64,000 bases of DNA from Eudoraea adriatica DSM 19308 (GCF_000382125.1 NZ_KB907546.1:620001-684000), one strand, 5' to 3'; positions 16,560 through 25,477 are shown, numbered from the stretch's first letter. Numbers and translations are program-made. Notes: generated from the sequence alone by a model not told the origin.

Positions 16560-18521
16560 ATGGTAAGCCGATTTTTTACGGTTTTGATTTTCTCGGCGTG
16601 CTCATTTTTGAGTACTAAACTTCTTCAGGCCCAGATTATAGACTTCGCCAGTGAAAATTCCTACAATAAAGTATTCGTTGATACAGATAATTTTGGAATT
16701 TCCTACCTGGAAATCCTGGAAAGGTCCTACCCGTTAAGCAAACCAGATACGGTCCAATTCAATATCCTTAATGACCTTGCTTATTATTGGCATACAAGGA
16801 ATTTAACCAAAGCCCTAAGTTTTACAAAAGAAGGTTTGCAACTAACCCGTGAAAAACAAGATACCTTATGGGAAGGCAGGTTTCAAATAACTGAAGGAGC
16901 CATTCTCCTAAGGATGGAAAAACTGGATAGTGCAAGGTTTGTTTTGGAATCTGCAATGAAAAAAGTTTTGAAGAAAGACTTACCATTACTCTATACTCAG
17001 CTTGGCTATGTTAGTGAAAGACAGGGAAAACTGGATAAGGCTGCCGATATTGCTATGGAAACCTTTTTGTTGGGGGAGGAATTGAAAGATAAAAGGGCAA
17101 TGGCAGTGGCATTTAGTGATTTGAGTAATTTATTTTGGAAACAATCACGCTTTGAAAAGGCATTGGAATATGGGTTAAAGGCTTTAACTCTTTTTGAAGA
17201 AAGAGGGTTAAGCGACCTGGATTATGATTTTACACTCTACCTGGTTGGAAATTGCTATATGGCACTCAATGAGCATGAAGAAGCTCTTAAATATTATGAA
17301 CATTCCATAGCGATTGGAGAACGATATGGCTTTTTTAATAACCTGTGCGACGTATATATTTCTATGGTGTACCTAAGGGCCTATCTCAACGATTTTGAAG
17401 CCGCAGACCTTGCAGGGAAAAGAGCCATTAAATATGGGGAATTGCTGGATAATAACTTTATGTTAATGCGTTCCTGGTTATCCATAGGAAAGTCGCAAAA
17501 CCTGCAGGGAAAATACATCTCTGCAATTGAGAGCCTCAAACGAAGTATTGAAATTGCTACCAGCGATTTTGGGGATGACTTTTATCTTAGTCAGGCCTAT
17601 GAGGAATTGGGTAAGGCCTATGCCGGAAATCACAATTACAGAGAAGCATATCAGGCCTATGCGGAGTATGATAAGCTTAAAAAGGAAATTTTTACTACCA
17701 AGGCAGATCAGCATATTTCTTTATTGCTCACGGAGTTTGACGTGGCTCAAAAGGAGAGCACTATAATGGTGCAGGAAAATCAAATAAAAAAACAAAGATC
17801 AAGGCAAACGCTTATGATTCTCATTGGATGTCTGCTTCTGTTCATTTTATTGCTATTATATAACACTATCCAAACCAATAAGAAGAAAAACAGACTGCTT
17901 AAAAAGCAAAATGACGAGAAAGAATATTTGTTGAAGGAAATACATCATCGTGTAAAGAATAATTTGGAAATAGTATCCAGTTTATTATCCCTGCAATCTG
18001 AACAGGTTGGAGATTCAAAGGTGGCCGATGCCATGCAGAAAAGTCAGAACAGGGTTCATAGTATGAGCATGATTCACCAAAAACTTTATCAGGGCAAAAG
18101 TTTTTCATCTATAGAAATGAAGGAATATTTCAGGAACCTTGGGAATTATATAGTAGATATCTACGGGGCATCAGACAGAATTCAGATTATGTGTGAGATG
18201 AAGGAATTACAGCTGGATGTGGATACGGCCATTCCTATAGGTTTAATTGTAAATGAATTGCTTACCAATTCTTTAAAATATGCATTTCCGGAAAATCGTA
18301 AAGGGCTTATAAAAATTAGCCTTGTTGCATCAGGAAATCAGTTGCACCTCGATGTGTCAGATAACGGAATAGGCAGAAATTATCAGGATAAAGTTCAGGG
18401 TACCGGCTTTGGCACCCAGTTAATAGATTTACTTACAAGACAATTAGAAGGCAAAATGTCCTTAAATATTAAAAAGGGAACAGCAGTTTCCTTTGAATTC
18501 CTGAACCATAAAGCAGCTTAA
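16560..18521 (+). CDS. TPR-containing membrane sensor histidine kinase (HisKA_2 type)
   Basis: A 653-residue kinase. Order: Sec signal (about 1-25); periplasmic tetratricopeptide repeats (about 60-390, with helix pairs such as KALEYGLKALTLFEERG and EEALKYYEHSIAIGERYG); one membrane helix at about 417-437; HisKA_2 dimerisation domain with the H-box KEIHHRVKNNLEIVSSLLSLQ (His462/463); and a HATPase domain with N-box VNELLTNSLKYAF and G-box DNGIG / GTGFGTQLI. The periplasmic TPR region is likely the sensor, possibly contacting another protein. The response-regulator gene follows 2 bases later. Start ATG at 16560 gives the complete signal peptide. Confidence 0.92.
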   Translation: MVSRFFTVLIFSACSFLSTKLLQAQIIDFASENSYNKVFVDTDNFGISYLEILERSYPLSKPDTVQFNILNDLAYYWHTRNLTKALSFTKEGLQLTREKQDTLWEGRFQITEGAILLRMEKLDSARFVLESAMKKVLKKDLPLLYTQLGYVSERQGKLDKAADIAMETFLLGEELKDKRAMAVAFSDLSNLFWKQSRFEKALEYGLKALTLFEERGLSDLDYDFTLYLVGNCYMALNEHEEALKYYEHSIAIGERYGFFNNLCDVYISMVYLRAYLNDFEAADLAGKRAIKYGELLDNNFMLMRSWLSIGKSQNLQGKYISAIESLKRSIEIATSDFGDDFYLSQAYEELGKAYAGNHNYREAYQAYAEYDKLKKEIFTTKADQHISLLLTEFDVAQKESTIMVQENQIKKQRSRQTLMILIGCLLLFILLLLYNTIQTNKKKNRLLKKQNDEKEYLLKEIHHRVKNNLEIVSSLLSLQSEQVGDSKVADAMQKSQNRVHSMSMIHQKLYQGKSFSSIEMKEYFRNLGNYIVDIYGASDRIQIMCEMKELQLDVDTAIPIGLIVNELLTNSLKYAFPENRKGLIKISLVASGNQLHLDVSDNGIGRNYQDKVQGTGFGTQLIDLLTRQLEGKMSLNIKKGTAVSFEFLNHKAA

Positions 18522-18523
18522 AC

Positions 18524-19261
18524 ATGGATAATGTAATTAGAATTTTGATTGTGGAAGACGATATGATTATCGCAGCAAATCTCTCATTGCAATTAACAAA
18601 GTTGGGTTATGAAGTTATTGGCATTGTTTCACGAGGCGAAGACGCTATTAGTAATGCAAACAAAAATAAGCCTGATATCATTTTGATGGATGTAAATCTA
18701 AGAGGTTCAATTGATGGCATAGATGCAGCTATCGCCATTCATCTCGAAAATGAAATACCTATAATATACTTAACTGCCAACAATGATGACAGCACTTTTG
18801 CCAGGGCAAAAGAGACGCAACCTTATGCTTTTATTTCCAAACCATTTAACAAATTGAATCTTCAGCGCACGATTGCGTTGGTTGTAGAGAAAATAAAGGA
18901 TAATGGAAGTCTGAAACAATTTCGGCCCGAAAGTAATTTACAGGTTTTGCCTGATCGTATTTTTGTAAGGTATAACGGAAGAATGGTAAAAATATTAATG
19001 GACCAAATTCTTTATATAGAGGCAGAACGGAATTATTGTAATATCTATACTACTCTGGGTAAATACCTTGTTGTGAGCACTTTAAAAGCAATTGAAAATG
19101 AACTTAAGGCAAGTTGCTTTTTGCGTGTCCACAGGTCATTTATAGTCAATATTTGCAAATTGGATGTTATAGCAGATAGTCATCTGGAGATAGGCAGAAA
19201 GGTTATTCCGATAAGTAAGTCGTACAAGGAATTTTTACTTGGAAGATTGCACACCATTTAA
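18524..19261 (+). CDS. LytTR-family response regulator
   Basis: A 245-residue response regulator with an N-terminal receiver domain (acidic pair Glu11/Asp12, phospho-acceptor Asp56 in IILMDVNLRG, conserved Lys in FISKPFNK) and a C-terminal LytTR DNA-binding domain (about 145-245, LYIEAERNYCNIYTTLGKYL … LRVHRSFIVNI). The gene begins 2 bases after the TPR kinase stop, so the kinase is its likely partner. The pairing of a HisKA_2 kinase with a LytTR output is less usual than LytS-LytTR outside the Bacteroidota. Probable targets include its own operon and the divergent lipoprotein cluster, by position only. Confidence 0.92.
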   Translation: MDNVIRILIVEDDMIIAANLSLQLTKLGYEVIGIVSRGEDAISNANKNKPDIILMDVNLRGSIDGIDAAIAIHLENEIPIIYLTANNDDSTFARAKETQPYAFISKPFNKLNLQRTIALVVEKIKDNGSLKQFRPESNLQVLPDRIFVRYNGRMVKILMDQILYIEAERNYCNIYTTLGKYLVVSTLKAIENELKASCFLRVHRSFIVNICKLDVIADSHLEIGRKVIPISKSYKEFLLGRLHTI

Positions 19262-19301
19262 GGGTTAAAGCATTCCCTCTTCTGTAAACTAATTGTTTCC
19301 T

Positions 19302-19916
19302 TTATTTTAAATGCTTGCATTTCATTGCTTCTGCTATAGCTTGCCCACCGCATGTATCACTTTTTTTTAATTCCTCAATTATTTTTGGATGATCATCTTC
19401 ACGACCTTGTGATAACTTATAGGCTGCCTGAATTTCCTTGATTTCAATCTCAAAACCCACAACACCTTTAATTTGTCTGAGGGTACTACCGGATAACTCA
19501 TTAAGGGAAATAGGATTTTCTGATTTATGCTCATATTTATCTACGAGTTTGTGAAGAGAGGCCATCAGCGCATTTTCGTCCTGTATTTTTAACAACCCAT
19601 AGACATGTACTGCAACATAATTCCAGGTAGGAACTTCTTCTTCCGCATACCAGGACGAAGAAACATAACTATGCGGACCATTAAAAACACAAAGTACTTC
19701 ACCGCCTTGGTCAAAATATTTCCATTGTGTATTTGCTTTGGCAATATGACCGCAAAGGATATCATTGCCATTACTGTTTTTGTCTAATTCCAGGGGGATA
19801 TGAGTTGCCCAGGGCTTGCCTTCTATTTGATTTATTAAAATACCAAACGAATTATTTATGATGAATTCCCGGACCTCTTTAAGGTTTTCATTTCGATAGT
19901 GCTGTGGGATATACAT
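19302..19916 (-). CDS. paiB: PaiB-type FMN-binding negative transcriptional regulator
   Basis: A 204-residue protein of the PaiB/FMN-binding split-barrel family. I place the start at 19916 (MYIPQHYRNENLKEV), because the family begins MY[IV]P.HY; the frame is open for 56 more codons upstream, but that extension is cysteine-rich, unlike the family, and would overlap the divergent small-protein gene. Core motifs are LIN.IEGKPWATHIPLEL, VLCVFNGPHSYVSSSWY and VPTWNYVAVHVYG. In Bacillus PaiB represses protease and sporulation genes. Here it stands alone, convergent with the LytTR gene. Confidence 0.9.
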   Translation of the reverse strand: MYIPQHYRNENLKEVREFIINNSFGILINQIEGKPWATHIPLELDKNSNGNDILCGHIAKANTQWKYFDQGGEVLCVFNGPHSYVSSSWYAEEEVPTWNYVAVHVYGLLKIQDENALMASLHKLVDKYEHKSENPISLNELSGSTLRQIKGVVGFEIEIKEIQAAYKLSQGREDDHPKIIEELKKSDTCGGQAIAEAMKCKHLK

Positions 19917-20056
19917 GGTTTTAGTGTTATTTATTCCTGCGGAAGCTGAAGCTAAATTACAATTAGTCATTCTAAAACTACAGTTCAGGCATTCTTTTTT
20001 ATCAGATAAGGTTTTTAGGAGCATTTTTGAACCAGTAAGCTTTGAATCGCAATAAA

Positions 20057-20428
20057 ATGAAAAGCAAATTAGTACTACTATCATTTTTGATAGGGTTTTC
20101 AGTTTTTGGTAAGGATAAATATACGCAGGGCATGCAACAGGAATTTACGCTTTGGGGGAATAGCAATTTTATTTATGCCAGGACTTTGGCTCTGATCCGT
20201 GATTATCCCGGAGTCATCTTTTCTAAGGTTGCATGCGACGAGGATTCTTGCAAATACCTTGTAAGAGATTCAGCTCCTTCGTGGAAAGATCCGGGGCCGT
20301 CATTGGAACTTTTTGTTAACTTTAAACCCGTAGGCCCATTTTATCTCAATAGGGAAAATGATAGCACTCTAATGACCCATAAAAATTTTAGTAACCATAA
20401 AATAATGAATAACAAAGGTTGTAAATAA
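20057..20428 (+). CDS. Small secreted protein of unknown family, coupled to a LytS-type kinase
   Basis: A 123-residue protein with a Sec signal peptide (MKSKLVLLSFLIGFSVFG). ATG at 20057 is preferred over the in-frame TTG at 20042, which would add five polar residues before the signal. The mature part has two close cysteines (VACDEDSCKYLV), a possible disulfide or metal site, and a third near the C-terminus. I do not recognise the family. Its stop overlaps the kinase start (TAATG at 20426-20430), so translation is coupled and a role in signal perception by the kinase is a reasonable guess. Confidence 0.72.
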   Translation: MKSKLVLLSFLIGFSVFGKDKYTQGMQQEFTLWGNSNFIYARTLALIRDYPGVIFSKVACDEDSCKYLVRDSAPSWKDPGPSLELFVNFKPVGPFYLNRENDSTLMTHKNFSNHKIMNNKGCK

Positions 20429-21759
20429 TGAAATATCTGTTTAAGACATTCATGGTAGGAATATTGGTAGGATTAATCCTGTCAGTTATCTTTCTTGGTA
20501 TTGAATTCTTTGCCAATGGCTCTGCTCAATTTAATAAAGAATTTTTTGTAGGTGTTGGTTATACCTTGCTTTATTCCGTAGTACTCACACTTATTAACAG
20601 TTCTTTTTTTGTCTATTTAAATAGGCGCGTTGTATGGAAAAAGTACAGCAAGTATAGATTGGTCATAGGGGCTGTTGGTGGAATAGTTATAACCATGATT
20701 GGTATTCTTTGGATACGAATATTGATTCGGATGGGATTTGAAGGAGCCAATTGGGAGGAGTTCCTTGCCGGTGAAAGGACCATATATTACCTGATAGCAC
20801 TAATAATTACCATAGTTATCTCCATTTTTTTTCATGCACTTTACTTTTACAGGGCTTTACAGGATAAAAAAGTAAAGGAACAAACGATAATTGCCGGAAC
20901 AGCTTCAGCCAAGTTCGATGCTTTAAAAAATCAACTGGATCCTCATTTCTTATTTAATAGCCTTAATGTGCTTACCAGTTTAATTGAGGAGGATCCGGAT
21001 CAGGCTCAAAAATTTACGACTTCACTATCTAAAGTTTACAGGTATGTGCTGGAACAAAAAAACAAAGATCTCGTAACCGTTGACGAGGAACTGCAGTTTG
21101 CCAAAACATATATTCGATTATTAAAAATGAGATTTGAAGACAGCATTGTCTTTGATATTCCTGAAAAGTGTAGTGATCCTGAAGCTAAGATTGTGCCACT
21201 ATCCTTGCAGCTTTTACTGGAGAATGCAGTTAAACACAATGTTGTAACCAGTGCAAGACCATTGCATATTAAGGTTTTTGAAGAGAATGGGGCGCTTGTC
21301 ATTTTGAATAATTTACAAGAGAAACAGGTGGTCAAGAAGAGCAGTGGGGTAGGGCTCAGGAATATTCAGCAGCGTTATAGTATCCTGTCGGACAAAGAAG
21401 TAAAAATAACAAAAACCCCGAAGGAGTTTAAAATTGCATTACCTATGCTTACAAAGATGGTTAGTATGCAGGAATCGCAACAAATCTATATTAGTGACAA
21501 GAGATATCAGAAAGCCAAAGAACGGGTAGAAGCAATTAAAGGATTCTATGGAAATCTTACTGCATATTGCATTGTAATCCCTTTTTTGGTCTGGTTAAAT
21601 TTAAGGTCAACAGGTTTTCCCTGGGCAATCTTTCCTGCACTGGGATGGGGTTTTGGCCTATTAATGCATGGAATGGAAGCTTTCGGCTACAACCCATTAT
21701 GGGGTAAGAATTGGGAGGAAAGGAAGATAAAGGAATTAATGGATAATGATAAGTTTTAG
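20428..21759 (+). CDS. LytS-type sensor histidine kinase with C-terminal 2TM domain
   Basis: A 443-residue kinase. The N-terminal region has about four transmembrane helices (residues 8-30, 40-62, 80-100, 118-142). The His_kinase domain follows, with the H-box LDPHFLFNSLNVLTSL and phospho-His173, then a HATPase with LLLENAVKHN and the G-box SGVGLRNIQQRY. After the ATPase, residues 355-443 form a complete 2TM domain (YQKAKERVEAIKGFY … FPWAIFPALGWG … NPLWGKNWEERKIKEL), nearly identical in plan to the three separate 2TM genes downstream. This places an extra membrane domain after the catalytic core. Translationally coupled to the preceding small secreted protein. Confidence 0.92.
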   Translation: MKYLFKTFMVGILVGLILSVIFLGIEFFANGSAQFNKEFFVGVGYTLLYSVVLTLINSSFFVYLNRRVVWKKYSKYRLVIGAVGGIVITMIGILWIRILIRMGFEGANWEEFLAGERTIYYLIALIITIVISIFFHALYFYRALQDKKVKEQTIIAGTASAKFDALKNQLDPHFLFNSLNVLTSLIEEDPDQAQKFTTSLSKVYRYVLEQKNKDLVTVDEELQFAKTYIRLLKMRFEDSIVFDIPEKCSDPEAKIVPLSLQLLLENAVKHNVVTSARPLHIKVFEENGALVILNNLQEKQVVKKSSGVGLRNIQQRYSILSDKEVKITKTPKEFKIALPMLTKMVSMQESQQIYISDKRYQKAKERVEAIKGFYGNLTAYCIVIPFLVWLNLRSTGFPWAIFPALGWGFGLLMHGMEAFGYNPLWGKNWEERKIKELMDNDKF

Positions 21760-21896
21760 GATAGGTTCAATCCTACCCGGAATTACAATTCATCAGTCTA
21801 AAAATACGATTGAGAAACTAATATTCAGAAGATCCATCAACATTTCAGAATTTTGGCTTGTAATTAAAAAACGGAAATTTTAACCAAAGAGGAGTT

Positions 21897-22178
21897 ATGG
21901 GAAACAATAGAAATGATGCGGGCTTTTTAAGGGCAAAAAAGCGGGTAACAGCTATAAAGGAATTTTATGTAAGTAGTACTTTGTACTGCATAATTATCCC
22001 TGTCCTGATATGGGTAAACTATCAGACTACCAGCTTCCCATGGGCCATTTTCCCTGCTCTTGGCTGGGGCCTGGGCCTTGTGTTTAAAGGCATGGCGGCA
22101 TTAGGAATCAATCCTTTGTGGGGACAAGAGTGGGAGAACCGAAAAATACAGGAATTGATGAACAAAAATAATTTATAA
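21897..22178 (+). CDS. 2TM domain protein, copy 1
   Basis: A 93-residue membrane protein consisting of one 2TM domain: an amphipathic N-terminal helix (FLRAKKRVTAIKEFY), two membrane helices and a basic C-terminal motif (NPLWGQEWENRKIQELM). It is the closest of the three free copies to the C-terminal domain of the kinase just upstream, sharing FPWAIFPALGWG exactly. The ATG has an unusually good Shine-Dalgarno for this phylum (GAGGAG a few bases upstream, about 21889-21894). Function of the 2TM family is unknown. 137 bases after the kinase. Confidence 0.88.
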   Translation: MGNNRNDAGFLRAKKRVTAIKEFYVSSTLYCIIIPVLIWVNYQTTSFPWAIFPALGWGLGLVFKGMAALGINPLWGQEWENRKIQELMNKNNL

Positions 22179-22255
22179 GTAATTCTGAAAATTGAATACT
22201 GCAGTCGCTTACGATGGCAACTTTTATAAGCGATATAACTTTTAACAATAATATC

Positions 22256-22558
22256 ATGGAAGATTTTAGCAAAGAAACCAAGTACCTGAGGGCCAAAGAA
22301 CGCGTGGAATGCTTAAAGAAATTTTACGGAAATATAGTTTCGTATATACTAATAATTTCCTTTTTGGCAATCCTAAATTACTGGACTAATGAATGGCGGA
22401 ATATGTGGTTTTTGTGGGCCGCATTCGGATGGGGAATTGGGATAATATTTCATGCCATTAAAACTTTTAATCTAAACCCTTTTTTTGGAAAGGGTTGGGA
22501 AGAGCGAAAAATTAAGGAGATCATGCGGGAAGATGAGCATAAAAACAGGTGGGAGTAG
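22256..22558 (+). CDS. 2TM domain protein, copy 2
   Basis: A 2TM domain protein of 100 residues. I start it at the ATG at 22256 (MEDFSKETKYLRAKERVE) because this aligns with the N-termini of the other copies; an in-frame ATG at 22214 would add 14 residues without similarity. Two membrane helices are followed by FNLNPFFGKGWEERKIKEIM. More diverged from the kinase-fused copy than copy 1 is. It is followed after 24 bases by copy 3. Confidence 0.85.
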   Translation: MEDFSKETKYLRAKERVECLKKFYGNIVSYILIISFLAILNYWTNEWRNMWFLWAAFGWGIGIIFHAIKTFNLNPFFGKGWEERKIKEIMREDEHKNRWE

Positions 22559-22582
22559 ATAATAGATATAAATAAAATACTA

Positions 22583-22900
22583 ATGGAAGCTGAAGATCAA
22601 AATAAGCTCGAAAGGGCTAAGAAAAGGGTAGAAGAGATAAAAGGGTTTTATATTCATTTGGCTGTTTACATAGTGGTTAATTCATTTATTCTTGTTAATA
22701 TTTATATAAGGACAATGTACGAAGGAGAATCATTCTGGAAATTCTCCACATTTTTCACCTTGATATTCTGGGGCATAGGACTAGCCTTTCATTGGGCACA
22801 TGTTTTTAATTTTAATCCTCTGTTTGGAAAGAAATGGGAAGAACGGCAAATTCAGAAATATATTGAAAAAGACAAACGCGATGCTGAAAAATTCAAATAG
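22583..22900 (+). CDS. 2TM domain protein, copy 3
   Basis: A 105-residue 2TM domain protein: RAKKRVEEIKGFYIH at the start, two membrane helices, then FNFNPLFGKKWEERQIQKYI and a charged tail. The central loop is longer and the FPWAIFPALGWG block is replaced (FFTLIFWGIGLAFHWAH), making this the most diverged copy. It lies 64 bases before the LytTR regulator and so belongs to the same operon as the kinase. Confidence 0.88.
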   Translation: MEAEDQNKLERAKKRVEEIKGFYIHLAVYIVVNSFILVNIYIRTMYEGESFWKFSTFFTLIFWGIGLAFHWAHVFNFNPLFGKKWEERQIQKYIEKDKRDAEKFK

Positions 22901-22964
22901 ATCAGGCAATACCGTTTATTGCTCAATTATTTAGAAAATAACAGCTATTAATTAAGGGATTGGA

Positions 22965-23720
22965 ATGAATGCATTGATTATAGAAGATGAAAAACCAGCA
23001 GCACGGCGCTTAGCCAGGTTACTGGGTGAACTTGATGTTGAAGTGTCTACTATGCTTCATTCTGTGGAAGAAGCTATAGATTGGTTCCGGAAAAATGAAC
23101 ATCCGGACCTGATCTTCCTGGATATTCAATTATCTGATGGATTGTCCTTTGAAATATTTGATCTCGTGGAAGTGAGAAGTGCTATTATTTTTACAACTGC
23201 CTATGATGAATATGCATTGCAGGCTTTTAAACTTAACAGCATAGACTATCTTCTAAAGCCAATTGATGATGAAGAGTTGGAGAGCGCAGTCAAAAAATAT
23301 CAAAATCTAAAACCAGATCAAAGTCAGATAATTCTTGATTTTGATGATATTAAAAAATTCCTGGTAAACCCCCTTGAAAGAGAATACAAAAAAAGATTTA
23401 CCATTAGACTGGGACAACATCTGAAAATTATTAATGCAGATGAAATTGAATGTTTTTATAGTGAAAATAAAGGCACTTATGCTGCAACCAAAGAAGGGAG
23501 AAACTACCTGATGGATACAACTTTGGAAAACCTGGAAAATGAATTATCACCGCAAATTTTCTTTAGAGTGAGCAGAAAATTTTATGTCAATATCAACTAC
23601 ATAAAAGATATTGTTTCTTACACTAATTCTCGCTTAAATATCAAATTAAATCGCTTTAATGAGCAGGAAATAATCGTTAGTAGAGAAAGAGTTAAAGATT
23701 TTAAGTTATGGTTAGAATAA
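22965..23720 (+). CDS. LytTR-family response regulator
   Basis: A 251-residue regulator with a receiver domain (Glu7/Asp8/Glu9, phospho-acceptor Asp53 in LIFLDIQLSDG, Thr in FTTAYDEYALQAF, Lys in YLLKPID) and a LytTR DNA-binding domain (about 145-251, FTIRLGQHLKIINADEIECF … FFRVSRKFYVNINYI). It is the natural partner of the LytS-type kinase at 20428-21759, from which it is separated by the three 2TM genes. A terminator hairpin follows, so it closes the operon. Confidence 0.93.
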   Translation: MNALIIEDEKPAARRLARLLGELDVEVSTMLHSVEEAIDWFRKNEHPDLIFLDIQLSDGLSFEIFDLVEVRSAIIFTTAYDEYALQAFKLNSIDYLLKPIDDEELESAVKKYQNLKPDQSQIILDFDDIKKFLVNPLEREYKKRFTIRLGQHLKIINADEIECFYSENKGTYAATKEGRNYLMDTTLENLENELSPQIFFRVSRKFYVNINYIKDIVSYTNSRLNIKLNRFNEQEIIVSRERVKDFKLWLE

Positions 23721-23756
23721 ACCTAATTAAAAATTTGATATAGAGGAACTTAGATG

Positions 23757-23787
23757 CAACTATAGATTTTTCTTATAGTTGTTTTTT
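23757..23787 (+). terminator. Intrinsic terminator after the 2TM-kinase operon
   Basis: CAACTATA / TATAGTTG stem (23757-23764 with 23774-23781), nine-base loop, followed by TTTTTT on the plus strand. Confidence 0.75.
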
Positions 23788-23796
23788 ATGCGCTTT

Positions 23797-24990
23797 TCAG
23801 GACTTTTTTCCTACCCTGTTGTCATCAAAGGCAGAGGGAAGTAATTTAGGTATCAATTTAATAAAAATTGGTAATAAAACTGCCCCGCCGGGTAATAAAA
23901 ATATAGCCAGGGACGGGATACTTTTAAAAATGTCTATTAGCTGATTCTGAACTTTTTTCTTCTCTTCAGAACTAAGGTCTTTTACGGTAGACTTGGATAG
24001 CAGCTGCATCAATTCTTTGCTCTCCGATAATTCTTTTTGAAGCCTTTTACTATTTCTTAAAATTAGTTTATTGACCACTTTTGCCATGCTGTCATAAAAC
24101 TGAATTGCCATGTTGGGGTCTTCAAGAAAAGGAATATTTGAAGAGTTTTTTTCAAAGAAGGAAGTAATTTCTTCCAGTGATCGGGAAATCTCACTTTTCT
24201 CAAAACCCAGATCTTTGCCTATGCCAAAGATAAATTCGGATTCCTTATACTCAAGTGTTTTATCTTCCCAAACTGTAAGACATGCTACATCCAGAAAGTA
24301 TTGATTTTCCCAGATAGCCGGGTTATTCATTATCTGATCTCTGTAGGATCCATCAAATTTTTGTTTTTCACCATCAATAAATGTCATTGAAGACGTAAAA
24401 AGTTGAGCCAGACGTTCGTCTTTTTTGTTTTTCTCCTTAGAATTCAGTGCATGTGAGGTGACATTTATGGTTAAGTATTCAATGGTTTGTGCGTAGTCCC
24501 TTAAATTTTTTCCGCCTTTCAAATAATATTTGAAGGTAAGAACGTCAATAAATAATAGTGAGTTTGTGATTATCCTGTTAAAGGTTTTGCTAAATACATT
24601 GTCGTCAAGGTAAACTCTGGAGTCAATTAGCTTTTCAAGCTGATTGGAAGTTTTACTGCTTGCAAGGATTTTATTGAGAAAAGAAATGTTACTAATATTG
24701 AGTTCCTTATAAAATTGGAAAATTGTTTGAAGAAAATCATCAAAATCAGAACTGCTGCGTTCTAATTTAAATGTAAAAAATAAGGCTGTTAGCAGGTTAA
24801 TCTTTGCTTTTTCATCCTCAGACAAGGTGTGTTCAGGGACTATAAAACGCGGAACCTTAATATTCAAACCATAGACAAAGCCAGAAGTTTTAAGACCCCC
24901 GTATAGATCCCTGAAATCTGAAAAAACTTCAAGATTATCTTTTACATCGTACCCAAATTTATCAATCCAACCAGATGCGGATGGGTTCAT
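23797..24990 (-). CDS. LETM1-related protein of Flavobacteria
   Basis: A 397-residue protein. The C-terminal block SIPSLAIFLLPGGAVLLPIF followed by a second hydrophobic, proline-containing stretch (KLIPKLLPSAF) is the hallmark of LETM1-like proteins. The remaining 350 residues are mostly helical and polar. In Flavobacteria such proteins are annotated as LETM1-related and linked to biofilm; in mitochondria LETM1 acts in cation/proton exchange. Only the short hydrophobic block is conserved, so a transport role here is inference. It is convergent with the LytTR gene and alone on its strand. Confidence 0.8.
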   Translation of the reverse strand: MNPSASGWIDKFGYDVKDNLEVFSDFRDLYGGLKTSGFVYGLNIKVPRFIVPEHTLSEDEKAKINLLTALFFTFKLERSSSDFDDFLQTIFQFYKELNISNISFLNKILASSKTSNQLEKLIDSRVYLDDNVFSKTFNRIITNSLLFIDVLTFKYYLKGGKNLRDYAQTIEYLTINVTSHALNSKEKNKKDERLAQLFTSSMTFIDGEKQKFDGSYRDQIMNNPAIWENQYFLDVACLTVWEDKTLEYKESEFIFGIGKDLGFEKSEISRSLEEITSFFEKNSSNIPFLEDPNMAIQFYDSMAKVVNKLILRNSKRLQKELSESKELMQLLSKSTVKDLSSEEKKKVQNQLIDIFKSIPSLAIFLLPGGAVLLPIFIKLIPKLLPSAFDDNRVGKKS

Positions 24991-25315
24991 TGGCTTAATC
25001 TTTTAAACATTCAAAGTAAAACAAAATATAGGACATACCATTTGTTGATTTTAATTTTACTGCCCAAAATAGCCTCTTTTTTGAATTCATCAACTTAAAT
25101 TTAAACGCTCCGGAGTAGTCTGTTTGATTTAATTTTTAGGTTTGGATGTGTTCCGTTTATCGAATATTTGGGTTTTTTTTAACAAAATATAGATGAAATA
25201 CCTATATTTCAGGTTCAAATGCTATCAGAGCATCTCTGCAATGCCCCAAGTATTACAGAAATCTGAGTTTATTTATTAGTACGTTTTCGAGAATTTAACC
25301 CAAATCAACCTCGTT
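24991..25315. other. Intergenic region without recognisable genes
   Basis: About 325 AT-rich bases upstream of the LETM1-related gene. Two near-matches to a minus-strand -7 element lie about 20-40 bases before its ATG (around 25010-25030), but neither is exact. I see no ORF, repeat or structured RNA here. Confidence 0.4.
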
Positions 25316-25429
25316 ATGGAATACTATATTTTTACTGTTTGGTTTATTATTATGTCATTTCTATTGTATAAAATATTCATGGCCCACTATTATTTGAGAA
25401 AAACTCAAAGTAGAGGCATGAATCAATAA
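25316..25429 (+). CDS. Possible 37-aa single-helix membrane protein
   Basis: ATG at 25316 opens a 37-codon frame encoding MEYYIFTVWFIIMSFLLYKI then a basic tail (AHYYLRKTQSRGMNQ). The composition (one hydrophobic helix, positive C-terminus) is that of a small membrane protein, and a terminator lies about 50 bases downstream. There is no homologue I can name and no clear promoter, so it may be spurious. Confidence 0.3.
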   Translation: MEYYIFTVWFIIMSFLLYKIFMAHYYLRKTQSRGMNQ

Positions 25430-25477
25430 CAGGAATGCAAATTTGGAAATTCTTTGGACAAGGGATAACAGACCATT

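Noticed and set aside
19917-20084. N-terminal extension of paiB, open for 56 codons upstream of 19916
   Set aside because: The extension is cysteine-rich and unlike the family, which starts MY[IV]P.HY, and it overlaps the start of the divergent small-protein gene.
22214-22255. Upstream ATG giving a longer 2TM copy 2
   Set aside because: The added 14 residues have no counterpart in the other three copies, which all start about 10 residues before the RAK.RVE motif.
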